Translations under genes and position numbers: made by a program
From: Flavobacteriaceae bacterium
GTDB lineage: Bacteria; Bacteroidota; Bacteroidia; Flavobacteriales; Flavobacteriaceae
Reading direction: 5' to 3'
DNA length: 51,681 bases
Assembly (NCBI GenBank): GCA_016744615.1
Contig: JADGEA010000002.1
Location: 1-51,681 of the forward strand
Shown here: positions 24,443-34,094 of the stretch, piece by piece
How positions within the stretch are numbered: the first letter of the stretch is position 1
Layout of the letters: every line of letters starts with the position of its first letter
The notes under the pieces: model-generated
Databases searched by the model: none
Seen by the model: only the letters and a program-made list of their open reading frames with translations
Told to the model about the DNA's origin: nothing

Positions 24443-26515
24443 ATGAAAAAAATTCTACCCTACATTATTTTAGTCGGTTTTTTATTCCTTCTTTCTTTTC
24501 AGTCCTCAAAAAGTGACACAGGAGATTTTAAATTATTGCCTAGTCCTCAATCTTTTGATATAAAAGGAGTTAGTTCTTTAAAATTTGATGATATTCAATA
24601 TGTTTATACACCTAATAATATTGATCTTCCCAAAACCGGAGAATTATTAAGATCTATTCGAACATCTAAAGGTCAGTCAGAAGCACAAATTATCTACAAC
24701 ATTGATCATTCAGAAAACCTGCCTTCTCAGGGGTTTAAACTAGATATCACAGATAAGCAAATCCGAATAATTGGTAAAGATAAAGCGGGATTATTCTACG
24801 CATTTATGACTTTGGAACAACTTATGGAAGATGCTAAAGAACAGAATGTTTTTTTACCAATATGTGAAATTAAAGATTACCCTTCACTTCCGTACAGAGC
24901 AATTCATCTTGATATCAAACACCATATAGATAAAACGGATTACTACTACAAATTAATTGACAAATTGGCAAAATATAAGATCAATGCCATTTTAGTTGAG
25001 ATGGAAGATAAATTAAAATATAAAAGACAACCAGAAGTTGGTTCGGAAGATGCATTGAGTATAGAAGAATGGCAAAATATCAGTAATTATGCTATAGAAA
25101 GGCATATTGAAATAAGCCCGTTAATTCAGGGTTTGGGTCATGCTTCTTTTATTTTAAAACATGATAAGTACAAAGAATTACGTGATGATCCAAAAAGTGA
25201 CTGGGCCTTTAATCCGCTTGATCCTAAAACCTATGAAGTTCAGTTTGACCTTTATTTGGATGCGATTGAAGCCACACCACATGGAAAATATTTGCACATT
25301 GGTGGTGATGAAGTGCATACTAACGGACGGAACAGTGGAAAATCACCTTTGGAACTCCAATTAATCTGGTTGAATAAGGTGACTAAATTCGCTGAAGAGC
25401 ATAACCGAATTCCGGTTTTTTGGGATGATATGCCCTTAAAACAGGCAGGAGTATATAAGGCAATGTTCAATACAAAATTGACCGAAAAAGAAGTAGATAA
25501 AATATGGCAAAAGAATGAACATAATTTATTGGAATTTCTAGATCAGTTTCCGAAGAACTGTATTTACATGAGATGGAATTACAGTTCGTCACAGGCAATT
25601 GGAAATGGTAAGGCAATGGAATGGTTCCGTAAGAATGAAATGCAGGTTATGGGAGCTACAGCAGGGCAGACCCGTTGGGTTTTAATGCCTCAGAATGAAA
25701 GTAATATGGATAATATTATGGCTTTTTCAAAAAGCTCCATTAGCAATGGTTTGAACGGGTTATTATTAACTTTATGGGATGATGATTCACCTCATTTTGA
25801 GTTGTACAATAGAGGGATTTTAGCTTTTGCTGAATACACCTGGTTGGGTAATAAAAGAAGCAAAGATGAGATTAAATCTGCCTATCGACAAAGAGAATTT
25901 TCCGGTACGTTATCAGGCACTCAATATGCTTTTATTGATCAACTGGAAGAACCTGTAAGCTTTTGGAAAAATGCTTTACTGTATGGAAATAAGCGTAATT
26001 ATTTAAAAAAGATGGATGATGCTTTAGATAAAGGATTGATAGATCTTCCGAATAGTGATAAGAAAGGATCATGGACAAAAAAACATGCAAAACGACTTGA
26101 TCAGGCAACTAAAACAAAAGAAAACTGTGAGCAAATTCGTTTAAAAATTACCTTTATGAAGTCAAAAGTCATTCGTAATTTATATACTTTGGAAGTTTAT
26201 GAACAGGTAAATGAACTGGTGCTGTTTACTGCAAACGCATTACTGACTTTAAGATCATATGATCTGGCACAAAATAAACAGGAAGAAACAGAATCTTTAA
26301 ACAGAATTCATAAGTTGCCTGAAGAGTTTAGATTAGTAAGAAAAAAAATCGAAATTGTTTACGGTAAAACTCGACTTTTAGAGAAGCCACAGAATTATAT
26401 TTTAGATCAAGATCATCATTCTCATCTGGCTAACCAGTCCATTTCATTTGACTGGCAGTTTTATCCGGAAATGCTATTGTTAGAAAAAATAGATCGATAT
26501 TTTAATCAAAATTAG
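24443..26515 (+). CDS. Glycoside hydrolase family 20-like, beta-N-acetylhexosaminidase type
   Basis: An exported enzyme of 690 aa expected to release terminal beta-linked GlcNAc or GalNAc. A hydrophobic N-terminal signal (about 5-20) is followed by the GH20b alpha/beta domain (about 30-145) and the TIM barrel from about 150. The catalytic pair D289-E290 lies in LHIGGDEVHTNG, the family signature; the aspartate orients the substrate N-acetyl group for substrate-assisted catalysis. The C-terminal 200 residues form a helical extension with no clear match. No lipobox is evident. It is convergent with the HAD lipoprotein gene. Confidence 0.88.
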   Translation: MKKILPYIILVGFLFLLSFQSSKSDTGDFKLLPSPQSFDIKGVSSLKFDDIQYVYTPNNIDLPKTGELLRSIRTSKGQSEAQIIYNIDHSENLPSQGFKLDITDKQIRIIGKDKAGLFYAFMTLEQLMEDAKEQNVFLPICEIKDYPSLPYRAIHLDIKHHIDKTDYYYKLIDKLAKYKINAILVEMEDKLKYKRQPEVGSEDALSIEEWQNISNYAIERHIEISPLIQGLGHASFILKHDKYKELRDDPKSDWAFNPLDPKTYEVQFDLYLDAIEATPHGKYLHIGGDEVHTNGRNSGKSPLELQLIWLNKVTKFAEEHNRIPVFWDDMPLKQAGVYKAMFNTKLTEKEVDKIWQKNEHNLLEFLDQFPKNCIYMRWNYSSSQAIGNGKAMEWFRKNEMQVMGATAGQTRWVLMPQNESNMDNIMAFSKSSISNGLNGLLLTLWDDDSPHFELYNRGILAFAEYTWLGNKRSKDEIKSAYRQREFSGTLSGTQYAFIDQLEEPVSFWKNALLYGNKRNYLKKMDDALDKGLIDLPNSDKKGSWTKKHAKRLDQATKTKENCEQIRLKITFMKSKVIRNLYTLEVYEQVNELVLFTANALLTLRSYDLAQNKQEETESLNRIHKLPEEFRLVRKKIEIVYGKTRLLEKPQNYILDQDHHSHLANQSISFDWQFYPEMLLLEKIDRYFNQN

Positions 26516-26682
26516 ATAAATTTAAAACTTGCCTAACATATCAGAATTAATAAATCTAATCCGTAGATGTGGGGTCTAACCATTTGTTATTCTTTGATTC
26601 AGAGGTGTTTATTGTTTTTTTTTGCTTCCAGATATTTTTTTCTTGAAATAGATAATTGTTGAGATAAACTCCTAAAACTATG

Positions 26683-27714
26683 TTACTTTAATTCAAAAGG
26701 ATAAATAACCTTCCAATCCTTTTCCATATCAATTACTGTCCAGCCATCTTTTTTTGCCTGATCCAAACCTTTATCTAATTTACCAATATGTGAATCTCTG
26801 TCATAAGCCCATTCTCTTATTGAATCTGTATGATGAACATACAGCATAAAACTTTTGTGTTTGTTAGAAGCTGTCCATTGCATCATTTGCAAATCTCCAT
26901 CAGAATTACCAGAAGAAAAGATAGGCTTTTTACCTATAATTTTTTGAATGTTTAATGCTTTCCCTTCTTTGTCATTGTTAAAATCTAATTCTGGTAGGTG
27001 CACTATTTTTGGGTCTCCATTATTGTATTCAAATTTTGTTTTTATTCTACTACCAATGATTTGCTCTGATGGGATATTATATATTGGAGATACAAAAGCA
27101 CGCATAAAATCAACACCACCTCCTGAAACCACATAGGTTTTAAAATCGTTTGCTCGCAAATATTGAAGCAGCTCTAACATAGGCTGATATACCAACTTAT
27201 CATAAGTCACATTTTTTGTAGGATGTTTGGCAGTGGCAATCCAACCTTTAACATCGGCATCGAACTCTTCAATTGTTTTACCAGTATGTGTAGCCATTAT
27301 TAGTTGAACCAATCCGTGTTCGCCTTGTTTTTTTAATTCCTTCATATCATTTTCTAGCACAGCTTTAAATGGTTGTTCATTTTTCCATTCAAGATGATCA
27401 ATAGCCATTGCTTTTACTCTATCAATGGCGAAGAACAATTGAAAATAAGCAGGTTGTTCTGCCCATAAATTTCCATCATTATCAAAAGTAGCAATTCTGT
27501 CGGCAATTGGAATAAAATTTTCACTTTTAGAATTGCTAACATCGTTAACATAAGCTATGATGTTGTTTTTAGAATTTACATCGTTCCATGAAGGAAGAGG
27601 ATCTGTTTTTTCTATAACTATATCTTGTTTAGAAATGGATTGTTCTTTTTTATTTTTACAACCAACTATTAAAAGCAAAGCTCCTAAAAATAATAGCGTT
27701 ACATAATTTCTCAT
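26683..27714 (-). CDS. HAD-superfamily phosphatase-like lipoprotein
   Basis: A 343-aa exported lipoprotein (signal ending LIVGC, C19) with a haloacid dehalogenase fold. The nucleophile motif I is FDNDGNLW, with D78 as predicted nucleophile and D80 as acid/base. Motif II is probably the serine in VVSGGGVDF, and motif IV is SSGNSDGDLQMMQ. Such lipoproteins occur beside sulfatases in marine Bacteroidota, and here the sulfatase gene is the upstream neighbour on the same strand. Start chosen at ATG 27714; the frame is open to 27750 with another ATG at 27735. Substrate unknown. Confidence 0.85.
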   Translation of the reverse strand: MRNYVTLLFLGALLLIVGCKNKKEQSISKQDIVIEKTDPLPSWNDVNSKNNIIAYVNDVSNSKSENFIPIADRIATFDNDGNLWAEQPAYFQLFFAIDRVKAMAIDHLEWKNEQPFKAVLENDMKELKKQGEHGLVQLIMATHTGKTIEEFDADVKGWIATAKHPTKNVTYDKLVYQPMLELLQYLRANDFKTYVVSGGGVDFMRAFVSPIYNIPSEQIIGSRIKTKFEYNNGDPKIVHLPELDFNNDKEGKALNIQKIIGKKPIFSSGNSDGDLQMMQWTASNKHKSFMLYVHHTDSIREWAYDRDSHIGKLDKGLDQAKKDGWTVIDMEKDWKVIYPFELK

Positions 27715-27747
27715 AATTTTATTTTTTTTATTCATATTCGTAAAAAA

Positions 27748-27779
27748 CAAAAAAAGCAGACAGTTGAGCCCGCTTTTTT
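27748..27779 (-). terminator. Intrinsic terminator between sulfatase and HAD gene
   Basis: On the - strand GCGGGC and GTCTGC pair (two G-T wobbles) around TCAACT, flanked by an A-run and followed by a long T-run. It lies between the sulfatase stop and the HAD start, so read-through would set the expression ratio of the two genes. Confidence 0.8.
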
Positions 27780-27798
27780 GTTTTTAATACTTTAAAAA

Positions 27799-29349
27799 TT
27801 AATTACTTTTCATAATCATTTCTTCAATTTGTTTTTCCACTTTTGTAAGACTCCAATCACCAGCTGTTTGACTAGGTGGGTAGTCTTTAAAGGTACTTAA
27901 AAAATTAAAAGCATAGCCTTGAATTGCTATTAGAATATAAGCTCTATCTATATACCAATCATAATAGGTATTAGACCCCTTTAATGCTTTTTCAAACGGA
28001 TCTCTTCGAAGATTGAACAGATATGGAGCTCTTAATTCTATAAAAGGCTCTAACCAAATTTGTAATTGATCTGCTCTATTTACTTGAAACATTGCTTTCC
28101 AATCACCAAATCGCAAAGCGGCAATTTGTCCTGCATCATTCACATAAACAAACCCTTCTCTTGAAGATTCTTTAACTGCACCCGTTAAGTAATCCAGTTG
28201 GTTTACACCATCGATGTGATTTTTATAAGATCTTCCACCCAATTTTACTCCTTTTTTCACCTTAGCAACAATATTTGGTTCGCCAGCAATAGCAGCAAAA
28301 GTAGGTAGCCAGTCTTCATGTGCAACAATTCCGTTTAAAGTTTTGCCAGCAGGGAAGTGACCTGGCCATCTTACAAATGCGGGAACACGGTAAGCACCTT
28401 CCCAAGAACTGTTTTTTTCACCATGAAATGGTGTAGTTCCAGCGTCTGGCCAAGTGTTATAATGCACTCCATTATCTGTAGAATACATAACAACTGTATT
28501 ATCTGCAATACCTAATTCATCCAATAAATCAAGTAATTCTCCTACGTGTAAATCGTGTTCAACCATACCGTCACCATACTCATCTTGTCCAGAAATACCA
28601 CGATGCTCCTCTTTAACGTGTGTTCTAAAGTGCATACGAGTACCATTCCACCATACAAAAAATGGCTTACCAGATTTTACAGTTTCTCTGATAAATCTTT
28701 TAGTCTCTTTAATAGATTCATCATCAATAGTTTCCATTCTTTTTTTTGTTAATGGTCCGGTATCTTCTATTTTACCATCCGCATAAGAGTGAATAACTCC
28801 TCTTGGGCCATATTTTTCTTCAAATGTGGAACCATCTTTTAAAACCATACCGGTTGGATAATCAAAATTTTCTGGCTCTTCTTCAGCATTTAGGTGATAA
28901 AGATTACCAAAAAATTCATCAAACCCATGATTCGTAGGTAAATGTTCATCACGATCACCTTGATGGTTTTTCCCAAACTGACCTGTAGTATAGCCTTGAC
29001 TTTTTAAAACAGTTGCTATTGTAAGATCACTTTCTTGCCAACCTTCTTTAGCACCTGGCATCCCTACTTTGGTCATACCAGATCGTACAGGTACACTACC
29101 ACTTATAAATGCAGCTCTACCGGCAGTACAACTTTGTTGGGCATAATAATCTGTAAAAGCAAGACCTTCTTTGGCAACTCGATCAATATTAGGAGTTATG
29201 TAACCCATCATACCACGATTGTTGTGGCTGATATTAGAAATTCCAATATCATCTCCCCAAATAACTAATATATTTGGTTTTTTTTGTGCGAATACTGAAG
29301 TAGCCATAAGAATGACAATCAGTAAGTTTAATGATTTAAGTTTTTTCAT
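27799..29349 (-). CDS. Arylsulfatase, formylglycine-dependent (sulfatase family S1)
   Basis: An exported sulfate-ester hydrolase of 516 aa with a cleavable Sec signal (MKKLKSLNLLIVILMATSVF, then AQ). The calcium-binding DD is at 33-34 (IWGDDIG). The maturation motif C-x-[AP]-x-R is present as C74-TAGR, so a formylglycine-generating enzyme or anaerobic maturase must convert it; none is in the window. The conserved MYSTDNGVHYNTWPDAG and TPFHGEKNSSWEGAYR regions match type I sulfatases acting on glycans or aryl sulfates. Its gene is followed by the HAD gene across a terminator. Confidence 0.93.
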   Translation of the reverse strand: MKKLKSLNLLIVILMATSVFAQKKPNILVIWGDDIGISNISHNNRGMMGYITPNIDRVAKEGLAFTDYYAQQSCTAGRAAFISGSVPVRSGMTKVGMPGAKEGWQESDLTIATVLKSQGYTTGQFGKNHQGDRDEHLPTNHGFDEFFGNLYHLNAEEEPENFDYPTGMVLKDGSTFEEKYGPRGVIHSYADGKIEDTGPLTKKRMETIDDESIKETKRFIRETVKSGKPFFVWWNGTRMHFRTHVKEEHRGISGQDEYGDGMVEHDLHVGELLDLLDELGIADNTVVMYSTDNGVHYNTWPDAGTTPFHGEKNSSWEGAYRVPAFVRWPGHFPAGKTLNGIVAHEDWLPTFAAIAGEPNIVAKVKKGVKLGGRSYKNHIDGVNQLDYLTGAVKESSREGFVYVNDAGQIAALRFGDWKAMFQVNRADQLQIWLEPFIELRAPYLFNLRRDPFEKALKGSNTYYDWYIDRAYILIAIQGYAFNFLSTFKDYPPSQTAGDWSLTKVEKQIEEMIMKSN

Positions 29350-29456
29350 TCTATATATTTATAAGGTTAATGATTTATGCTTTACAAATTTAATAAAAAA
29401 ATAATAGAAAATTTTTAAATTAAAAATTCCCCATTATTTTCTTAATTCTAAGTAAT

Positions 29457-29494
29457 ATAGAATCCACATTAATAATTTTTAATGTGGATTCTAT
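29457..29494. terminator. Long hairpin between two - strand genes
   Basis: ATAGAATCCACATT and AATGTGGATTCTAT form a perfect 14-bp stem around a 10-base AT loop. T-runs are weak on both sides. It follows the stop of the small secreted protein on the - strand and precedes the sulfatase, so it probably terminates transcription or stabilises the 3' end. Confidence 0.7.
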
Positions 29495-29513
29495 ATTGTG
29501 TTTTAAAAAATTA

Positions 29514-29984
29514 TTATTTGTCTTGGATAAAATCAACCATATCTAAAATGGTAAAGTTAATTCCATCAGCAATATAATGTTCAATTTGGTAGAATTGAGC
29601 AGCTACTAAAGGATTAGTAGCCTTTCTAATTTTATTATAGTATTTTTCAACTAATTTGTCATAACTCTTTCTTAACGGAATTACTCTTTTCATTAAGTTA
29701 TCGGCTTGTGTATGACTAACAGATCCTTTATGAGTGGTATATCGATATAAAAGATCCATTTTTTCTTTACCTATTTTTTTTCTTGCAACTTCATATTCAT
29801 TATATAATGTCCAGAAATCATTAGCGTTTACACCGGTAAGATCTACAAATTCGGTAATTACTTCTTTTTTCTCATAACCGAATGCTTCCTGTGTCAGTTC
29901 AATTTCACTCTTAATATGGCTATCCTGAGCAAAACTTACATTGAAAAATAAAATTGCAATAATAAATAGGGTGATTTTTTTCAT
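29514..29984 (-). CDS. Small secreted helical protein, unknown function
   Basis: A 156-aa protein with a clear Sec signal (MKKITLFIIAILFFNVSFAQ). The mature part is almost entirely helical and charged. It contains repeated FWTLYNEYEVARKKIGKEK and a C-terminal segment ATNPLVAAQFYQIEHYIADG that recalls the Spy/CpxP-like layout (LTxxQ proteins) only in general shape. I do not recognise a named family with confidence. Stand-alone gene with a strong hairpin downstream. Confidence 0.72.
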   Translation of the reverse strand: MKKITLFIIAILFFNVSFAQDSHIKSEIELTQEAFGYEKKEVITEFVDLTGVNANDFWTLYNEYEVARKKIGKEKMDLLYRYTTHKGSVSHTQADNLMKRVIPLRKSYDKLVEKYYNKIRKATNPLVAAQFYQIEHYIADGINFTILDMVDFIQDK

Positions 29985-30545
29985 AATATTTTGTTTAGAA
30001 GGTTAATTATTAGTTACAAATATAATAAATTTATAAATAAACCGAATCTTTAAATGAGTGTTAAGAATTTGGTTTAATAAACCTTAATAATATGAAATGA
30101 TTAGAAATAGATTGTAAATGGAGTCGTATAAAGATTGCTTTATTTTACAATTTCTAGAAGAAATAGAATATAAAATAGGGTAGAAGTGATAAAATGGAAA
30201 AAAAAATTATAGCAAGACTCAATAGTTGAACATTTCTAAAATGTCTTTTGGTTTGATTTCTGCCCCCCTCAAGGCATTGATCATTCTCGCTATAACCTTT
30301 TTTGTTAGCCCTATTTTTCCTTAATAAATAAAAGTAATTTTATTCTTTTTCATTTGATGAGGAATTTTTTAGCAATTTTAAATTATTAATATTTCTATTA
30401 ACAATATACTTAACGTAGAGATATATAAAAAGTTGTGTCTAAATGAATATTTTTATAGATCCTATTAATTATAAAGTCAATAACATAGTGGTTAATTTAG
30501 CTGGAAATAAATATTTAAATATCACAAAAAAGGTTTATCAAGCTT
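29985..30545. other. Gap of about 560 bp between - strand genes
   Basis: AT-rich with no complete gene. The only coding-like stretch is the remnant at 30219-30320. No promoter match stood out. Confidence 0.5.
30219..30320 (-). pseudogene. Unidentified 3' gene remnant
   Basis: On the - strand 33 codons (GKIGLTKKVIARMINALRG, then AEIKPKDILEMFNY, TGA) read as a helical, basic protein C-terminus. An in-frame TAA precedes it and no ATG is placed to start a gene. I cannot identify the family. Confidence 0.35.
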
Positions 30546-32630
30546 CTATTTTATGAGATCAGGATGATTGATAATTAATTCAATTTTTCTGATGATCGCG
30601 GCAACCTGACTCATTTGTTCTTCAATATTTCTAAAGAACATACTAACATCTCTGTCTTTCCAGCTATCAGATATCACTCTGGCTCCTAAACTAATTCTTA
30701 AAATTGCGCTTTGTTTATTCAATTTATGCTTAACATTTACTGCCTGACCGATATGACATTTTTGAGCAGCCAGTCTCACCGTTTCAATAGAAGCATCCTT
30801 AAAACTATCAGAAATATTAGAATTTAACATCAAATAAAGCTTTTTAACATCATCAACATCTAATATTTTATTGTCTTTTTTAATAAAAAACGGAAATATA
30901 GTACGGATAGTTCTTAAACCAAATTCATCAGAAGTATAAGTAAGTGATGAAGAATGTTCTTCATATAATTGCTCTAAAATTGGTGATTCTTTGATAGATT
31001 CCTCCACAAAATTACAGAACATTTCTATACCTAAGTTTCTATATAATATAGGGGTTTTAAAATATCTTTTCATTTCAACAATGGCAGCATTCCAACGCAT
31101 GTAGGTTCCGTAATTAAAACCATCAGATAAATGTTTTGAACACTCCCAGTTGGCAGGCCAGTCATAGCGATTGAAATATTGGGTTAAACCTTCTGGCAAC
31201 ATCGCATTTACAGATTCAATAGCATCTCCTATACTTTTTGGGACGATCAATGCTCCTGCATAAGGAGGTCCAGTAAAATATTTGCTACCAGTAACCATCA
31301 ATATATAACCTTTATTGAGGTAATTATTGATGTCTTTTATATCTAATCTCAATTGTGCCCCATCAACAATGATCTGCAAGGACAGGTTTTCAATTGTATT
31401 TATTTTTTCAATCAATTCAGGGCTGGGTGATTGATAACCCAATTTTGATTGGTCAATAGCGTGAATAACTACGTGTCGACCTGTTTTATTAGCCTTAGAA
31501 ACAGCATCAAATACTTCCATATCTATTTGTGAAGATGATTTTAAGGAACCATTTTCATCTCTAAAAGGAATTGGTGCAACTTCAACATCTCTAAATCCAT
31601 TAATTTGATTTCCTTTTTTAATTGGAATACCTAATGCAGTATTGTTCTCAAAATGTAATCCTTTTAAAGCAGCCGGCACGCCACTACCTGTTTCTTCAGA
31701 GCCAACCAAAACATGGGTTATTTCTTTTGAAGAAATAATTTGTGCCATGGCTGCTATTTGAAGAGAAGAATCTGTTCCTGACGGGGAGAAAATTATTTCA
31801 CATTCATTATTTATACTTAAAGCACTGCGAAGGTTAGATTTTAATAACTCAGAATATTCATGTGTTGCTTTCTCAATGGTATTGGATAAACTTCTGTTGA
31901 TGAGTATAGTTCGTGCCTTTTCTGCTTTGTCAAAAGCATAATTGGAAACACTGGTTGCTGTGGATGATGCAAATGTAAATGCTGCGGGTCTAGGGAACGG
32001 TCGGCACCCATATTTATTTAACAAATCATTTTCATCAATATTCAATCGCAGATCACCGCCAGACATTAACAGATCTTCCGTAGGTCTTGCCAGATATTCC
32101 ACAACAGATATCCAAGAATCTTTTAGTTGTAAGCCTTTTGAAGTCAATCCATGAAAGGATTGAAGTTTATTCAATAGTTTTGTTTTTGTTTGTAAAACAG
32201 AAATGTCGTTTGATAAACCATCTTTAATAGCATTTGTCAATACAAAACTACTGTCTTCTATTTTTATCTTATCTTTTTTAGGAAGCAGGTTAAAAAATAT
32301 AAATGAAACTCTCAATGCAGCCAAATCACATAATGAAGTGGTAGAATTATCTTTATTGGATGCTTTATACCATATTTGCCATTCAATAGCGTATCTGATA
32401 TAGATCAAAGCTACCACAGGTTTTTCTAAATAATCAGAACCAATGATAATAGATTCTCCTGGAACAATCTTAAAGATATCTGATTGTTCATTATTTGTGA
32501 TGATATCTATCCCATTGATCTTAGGAATAGTTCCAAATCTTGTAAGAATTCTGATAAGATAATTTACATTCTCTTTTTTAAATAAATTATCTCTATTGTA
32601 TTGATTTTCAACTAAAATATTATTGGTCAT
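30546..32630 (-). CDS. Large PLP-dependent fold-type I enzyme with unassigned N-terminal region
   Basis: A 694-aa cytoplasmic protein. Residues about 240-560 carry an aminotransferase-class V-like PLP domain. IFSPSGTDSSLQIAAMAQ (281-298) is the phosphate-binding loop. IIVDGAQLRLD has the pyridine-nitrogen aspartate D423, and VTGSKYFTGPPYAGALI has the Schiff-base lysine K450. The first ~220 residues include PVVALIYIRYAIEWQIWY and CDLAALRVSFIFFNLLP and do not match any domain I know; the last ~150 form the small domain (LRISLGARVISDSW). Typical class V enzymes are about 400 aa, so the N-terminal extension is unusual. No partner gene clearly points to a pathway. The reaction is unknown. Confidence 0.75.
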   Translation of the reverse strand: MTNNILVENQYNRDNLFKKENVNYLIRILTRFGTIPKINGIDIITNNEQSDIFKIVPGESIIIGSDYLEKPVVALIYIRYAIEWQIWYKASNKDNSTTSLCDLAALRVSFIFFNLLPKKDKIKIEDSSFVLTNAIKDGLSNDISVLQTKTKLLNKLQSFHGLTSKGLQLKDSWISVVEYLARPTEDLLMSGGDLRLNIDENDLLNKYGCRPFPRPAAFTFASSTATSVSNYAFDKAEKARTILINRSLSNTIEKATHEYSELLKSNLRSALSINNECEIIFSPSGTDSSLQIAAMAQIISSKEITHVLVGSEETGSGVPAALKGLHFENNTALGIPIKKGNQINGFRDVEVAPIPFRDENGSLKSSSQIDMEVFDAVSKANKTGRHVVIHAIDQSKLGYQSPSPELIEKINTIENLSLQIIVDGAQLRLDIKDINNYLNKGYILMVTGSKYFTGPPYAGALIVPKSIGDAIESVNAMLPEGLTQYFNRYDWPANWECSKHLSDGFNYGTYMRWNAAIVEMKRYFKTPILYRNLGIEMFCNFVEESIKESPILEQLYEEHSSSLTYTSDEFGLRTIRTIFPFFIKKDNKILDVDDVKKLYLMLNSNISDSFKDASIETVRLAAQKCHIGQAVNVKHKLNKQSAILRISLGARVISDSWKDRDVSMFFRNIEEQMSQVAAIIRKIELIINHPDLIK

Positions 32631-32664
32631 TGGTATTATGTTTATGTTAAACTTGGATAAGGCA

Positions 32665-32786
32665 GTAATAAAAGAGATTCGATTGTGTCATTCCGACCGT
32701 AGTGGAGGAAGGAGTCTCTTTTATTGAAATACAATTCAAGATATGTTTCGACTACGCTTAAGATGACATAGATAGACTTTTATTAC
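32665..32786. repeat. MITE-like palindromic repeat (about 122 bp)
   Basis: Terminal inverted repeats GTAATAAAAG (32665-32674) and CTTTTATTAC (32777-32786) flank imperfect inner arms: TGTCATTCCGACCGTAGTGG (32686-32705) against the complement of CGACTACGCTTAAGATGACA (32749-32768). A second, nested hairpin pairs AAAAGAGATTC with GAGTCTCTTTT (32670-32722). No ORF lies inside. It fills the gap between the dipeptidase stop and the PLP gene start, and the sequence type resembles intergenic repeats I know from Bacteroidota genomes. Confidence 0.7.
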
Positions 32787-32804
32787 AGGCCTCAAAATTA
32801 ATTA

Positions 32805-34094
32805 TTATTTATTTGATTTTGCATACTTTTGGACATCATCCAATACGCGTAGTAAATTCAATCCCCATAATTTGGCAATTTCATTTTTTGTGTATCCTCT
32901 TTTGACCAACTCTAAAGTAACATTAAAAGTTTCGGAAGCGTCATTCCATCCTTTTATTCCTCCGCCACCATCAAAATCAGAACTGATACCCACATGGTTG
33001 ATCCCAATTAAATTTACTATATAATCAATATGATCTACAAAATCAGCAACATCAACAGGAGGGAATTTAATAGCTGCTTTCTTTAGCAAAGGACTAGCCT
33101 CTTTTTTGATTTGACCCAGTTTTTTATTGTATACATCTAATTCTGTATCGTTAAGTTTTTGCCTTTCTGTCCAGCCTAAAATTTGAAAATGATTCTTGCT
33201 TGCCGCATCATTTAAAACTTTGCTTTGAGCTCCTCTATGAGCATTATTCTTTTCTATATTCACATAACCGGCAAATGCAACTGCCTGAACAACTCCACCA
33301 TTCTTTTTCAATAATAAAAGTTGTTCATCATCCAAATCTCTACTATGATCACATAATGCTCTTGCAGAAGAATGAGAAGCAACCAACGGAGTTTTACTCA
33401 ACTTAATCATATCTAAAAATGCTTGTTTTGACGGATGGGATATATCAATCATCATTCCAAGTCTGTTCATTTCTTTGACGGCTTTTTTTCCAAGATCGCT
33501 TAAACCGTTATGCAACCAAACATTTTCTTTTTCTCCTGTATTTGAGTCGCTTAACTGGCTATGACCCTGATGCGCCAGAGACATGTATCTAGCACCAAGA
33601 TTGTAAAATTCTTTTATTTTTTTAAGATCCATTCCAATCGGATAACCATTTTCAACACCAATCATTGCAACTTTTTTACCGGAAGCATGTATCCTTTTTA
33701 CATCCGTTGAGGTAAGAGCTAATTCAATTTCATCTGGTGCATATACTTCACATAATTTATGAATGACCTTAAAACTTCTAATTGCTTTATCATATGCCTT
33801 TTTATATCCTGATTCATTCAATTCACCTTGATGTGAATAAACTACAAACCAACTTACATCCAAACCTCCTTTTTTCATTTTCGGAATATTAACCTGTGTA
33901 TTTAGATCTTGGGTGTAATTCTTTTTTTTGGTAAAATTCTTAATATTAATATCGTCATGTGTGTCAATGGTAATAACACTATTGTGGATTTTTTTTGCCT
34001 TGGCTAACAAATTAGGATCAACATTATTTCCTTGTGAGAAAATCACATTTGAAATTAGAAATAAAAAGAAGATCAGAGCGTATTTTAGTTTCAT
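32805..34094 (-). CDS. Membrane dipeptidase (peptidase family M19)
   Basis: An exported zinc dipeptidase of 429 aa related to renal dipeptidase. A Sec signal covers about 1-20 (ALIFFLFLISNVIFSQ). Predicted metal ligands are visible in order: IDTHDDIN for the first histidine/aspartate, IGVENG for the bridging glutamate, DISHPSKQ and VASHSS for the two later histidines, and SDFDGGGG near the C-terminus. These enzymes hydrolyse dipeptides, including some with D-residues. The next gene downstream on the - strand is the PLP enzyme across a repeat. Confidence 0.92.
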   Translation of the reverse strand: MKLKYALIFFLFLISNVIFSQGNNVDPNLLAKAKKIHNSVITIDTHDDINIKNFTKKKNYTQDLNTQVNIPKMKKGGLDVSWFVVYSHQGELNESGYKKAYDKAIRSFKVIHKLCEVYAPDEIELALTSTDVKRIHASGKKVAMIGVENGYPIGMDLKKIKEFYNLGARYMSLAHQGHSQLSDSNTGEKENVWLHNGLSDLGKKAVKEMNRLGMMIDISHPSKQAFLDMIKLSKTPLVASHSSARALCDHSRDLDDEQLLLLKKNGGVVQAVAFAGYVNIEKNNAHRGAQSKVLNDAASKNHFQILGWTERQKLNDTELDVYNKKLGQIKKEASPLLKKAAIKFPPVDVADFVDHIDYIVNLIGINHVGISSDFDGGGGIKGWNDASETFNVTLELVKRGYTKNEIAKLWGLNLLRVLDDVQKYAKSNK

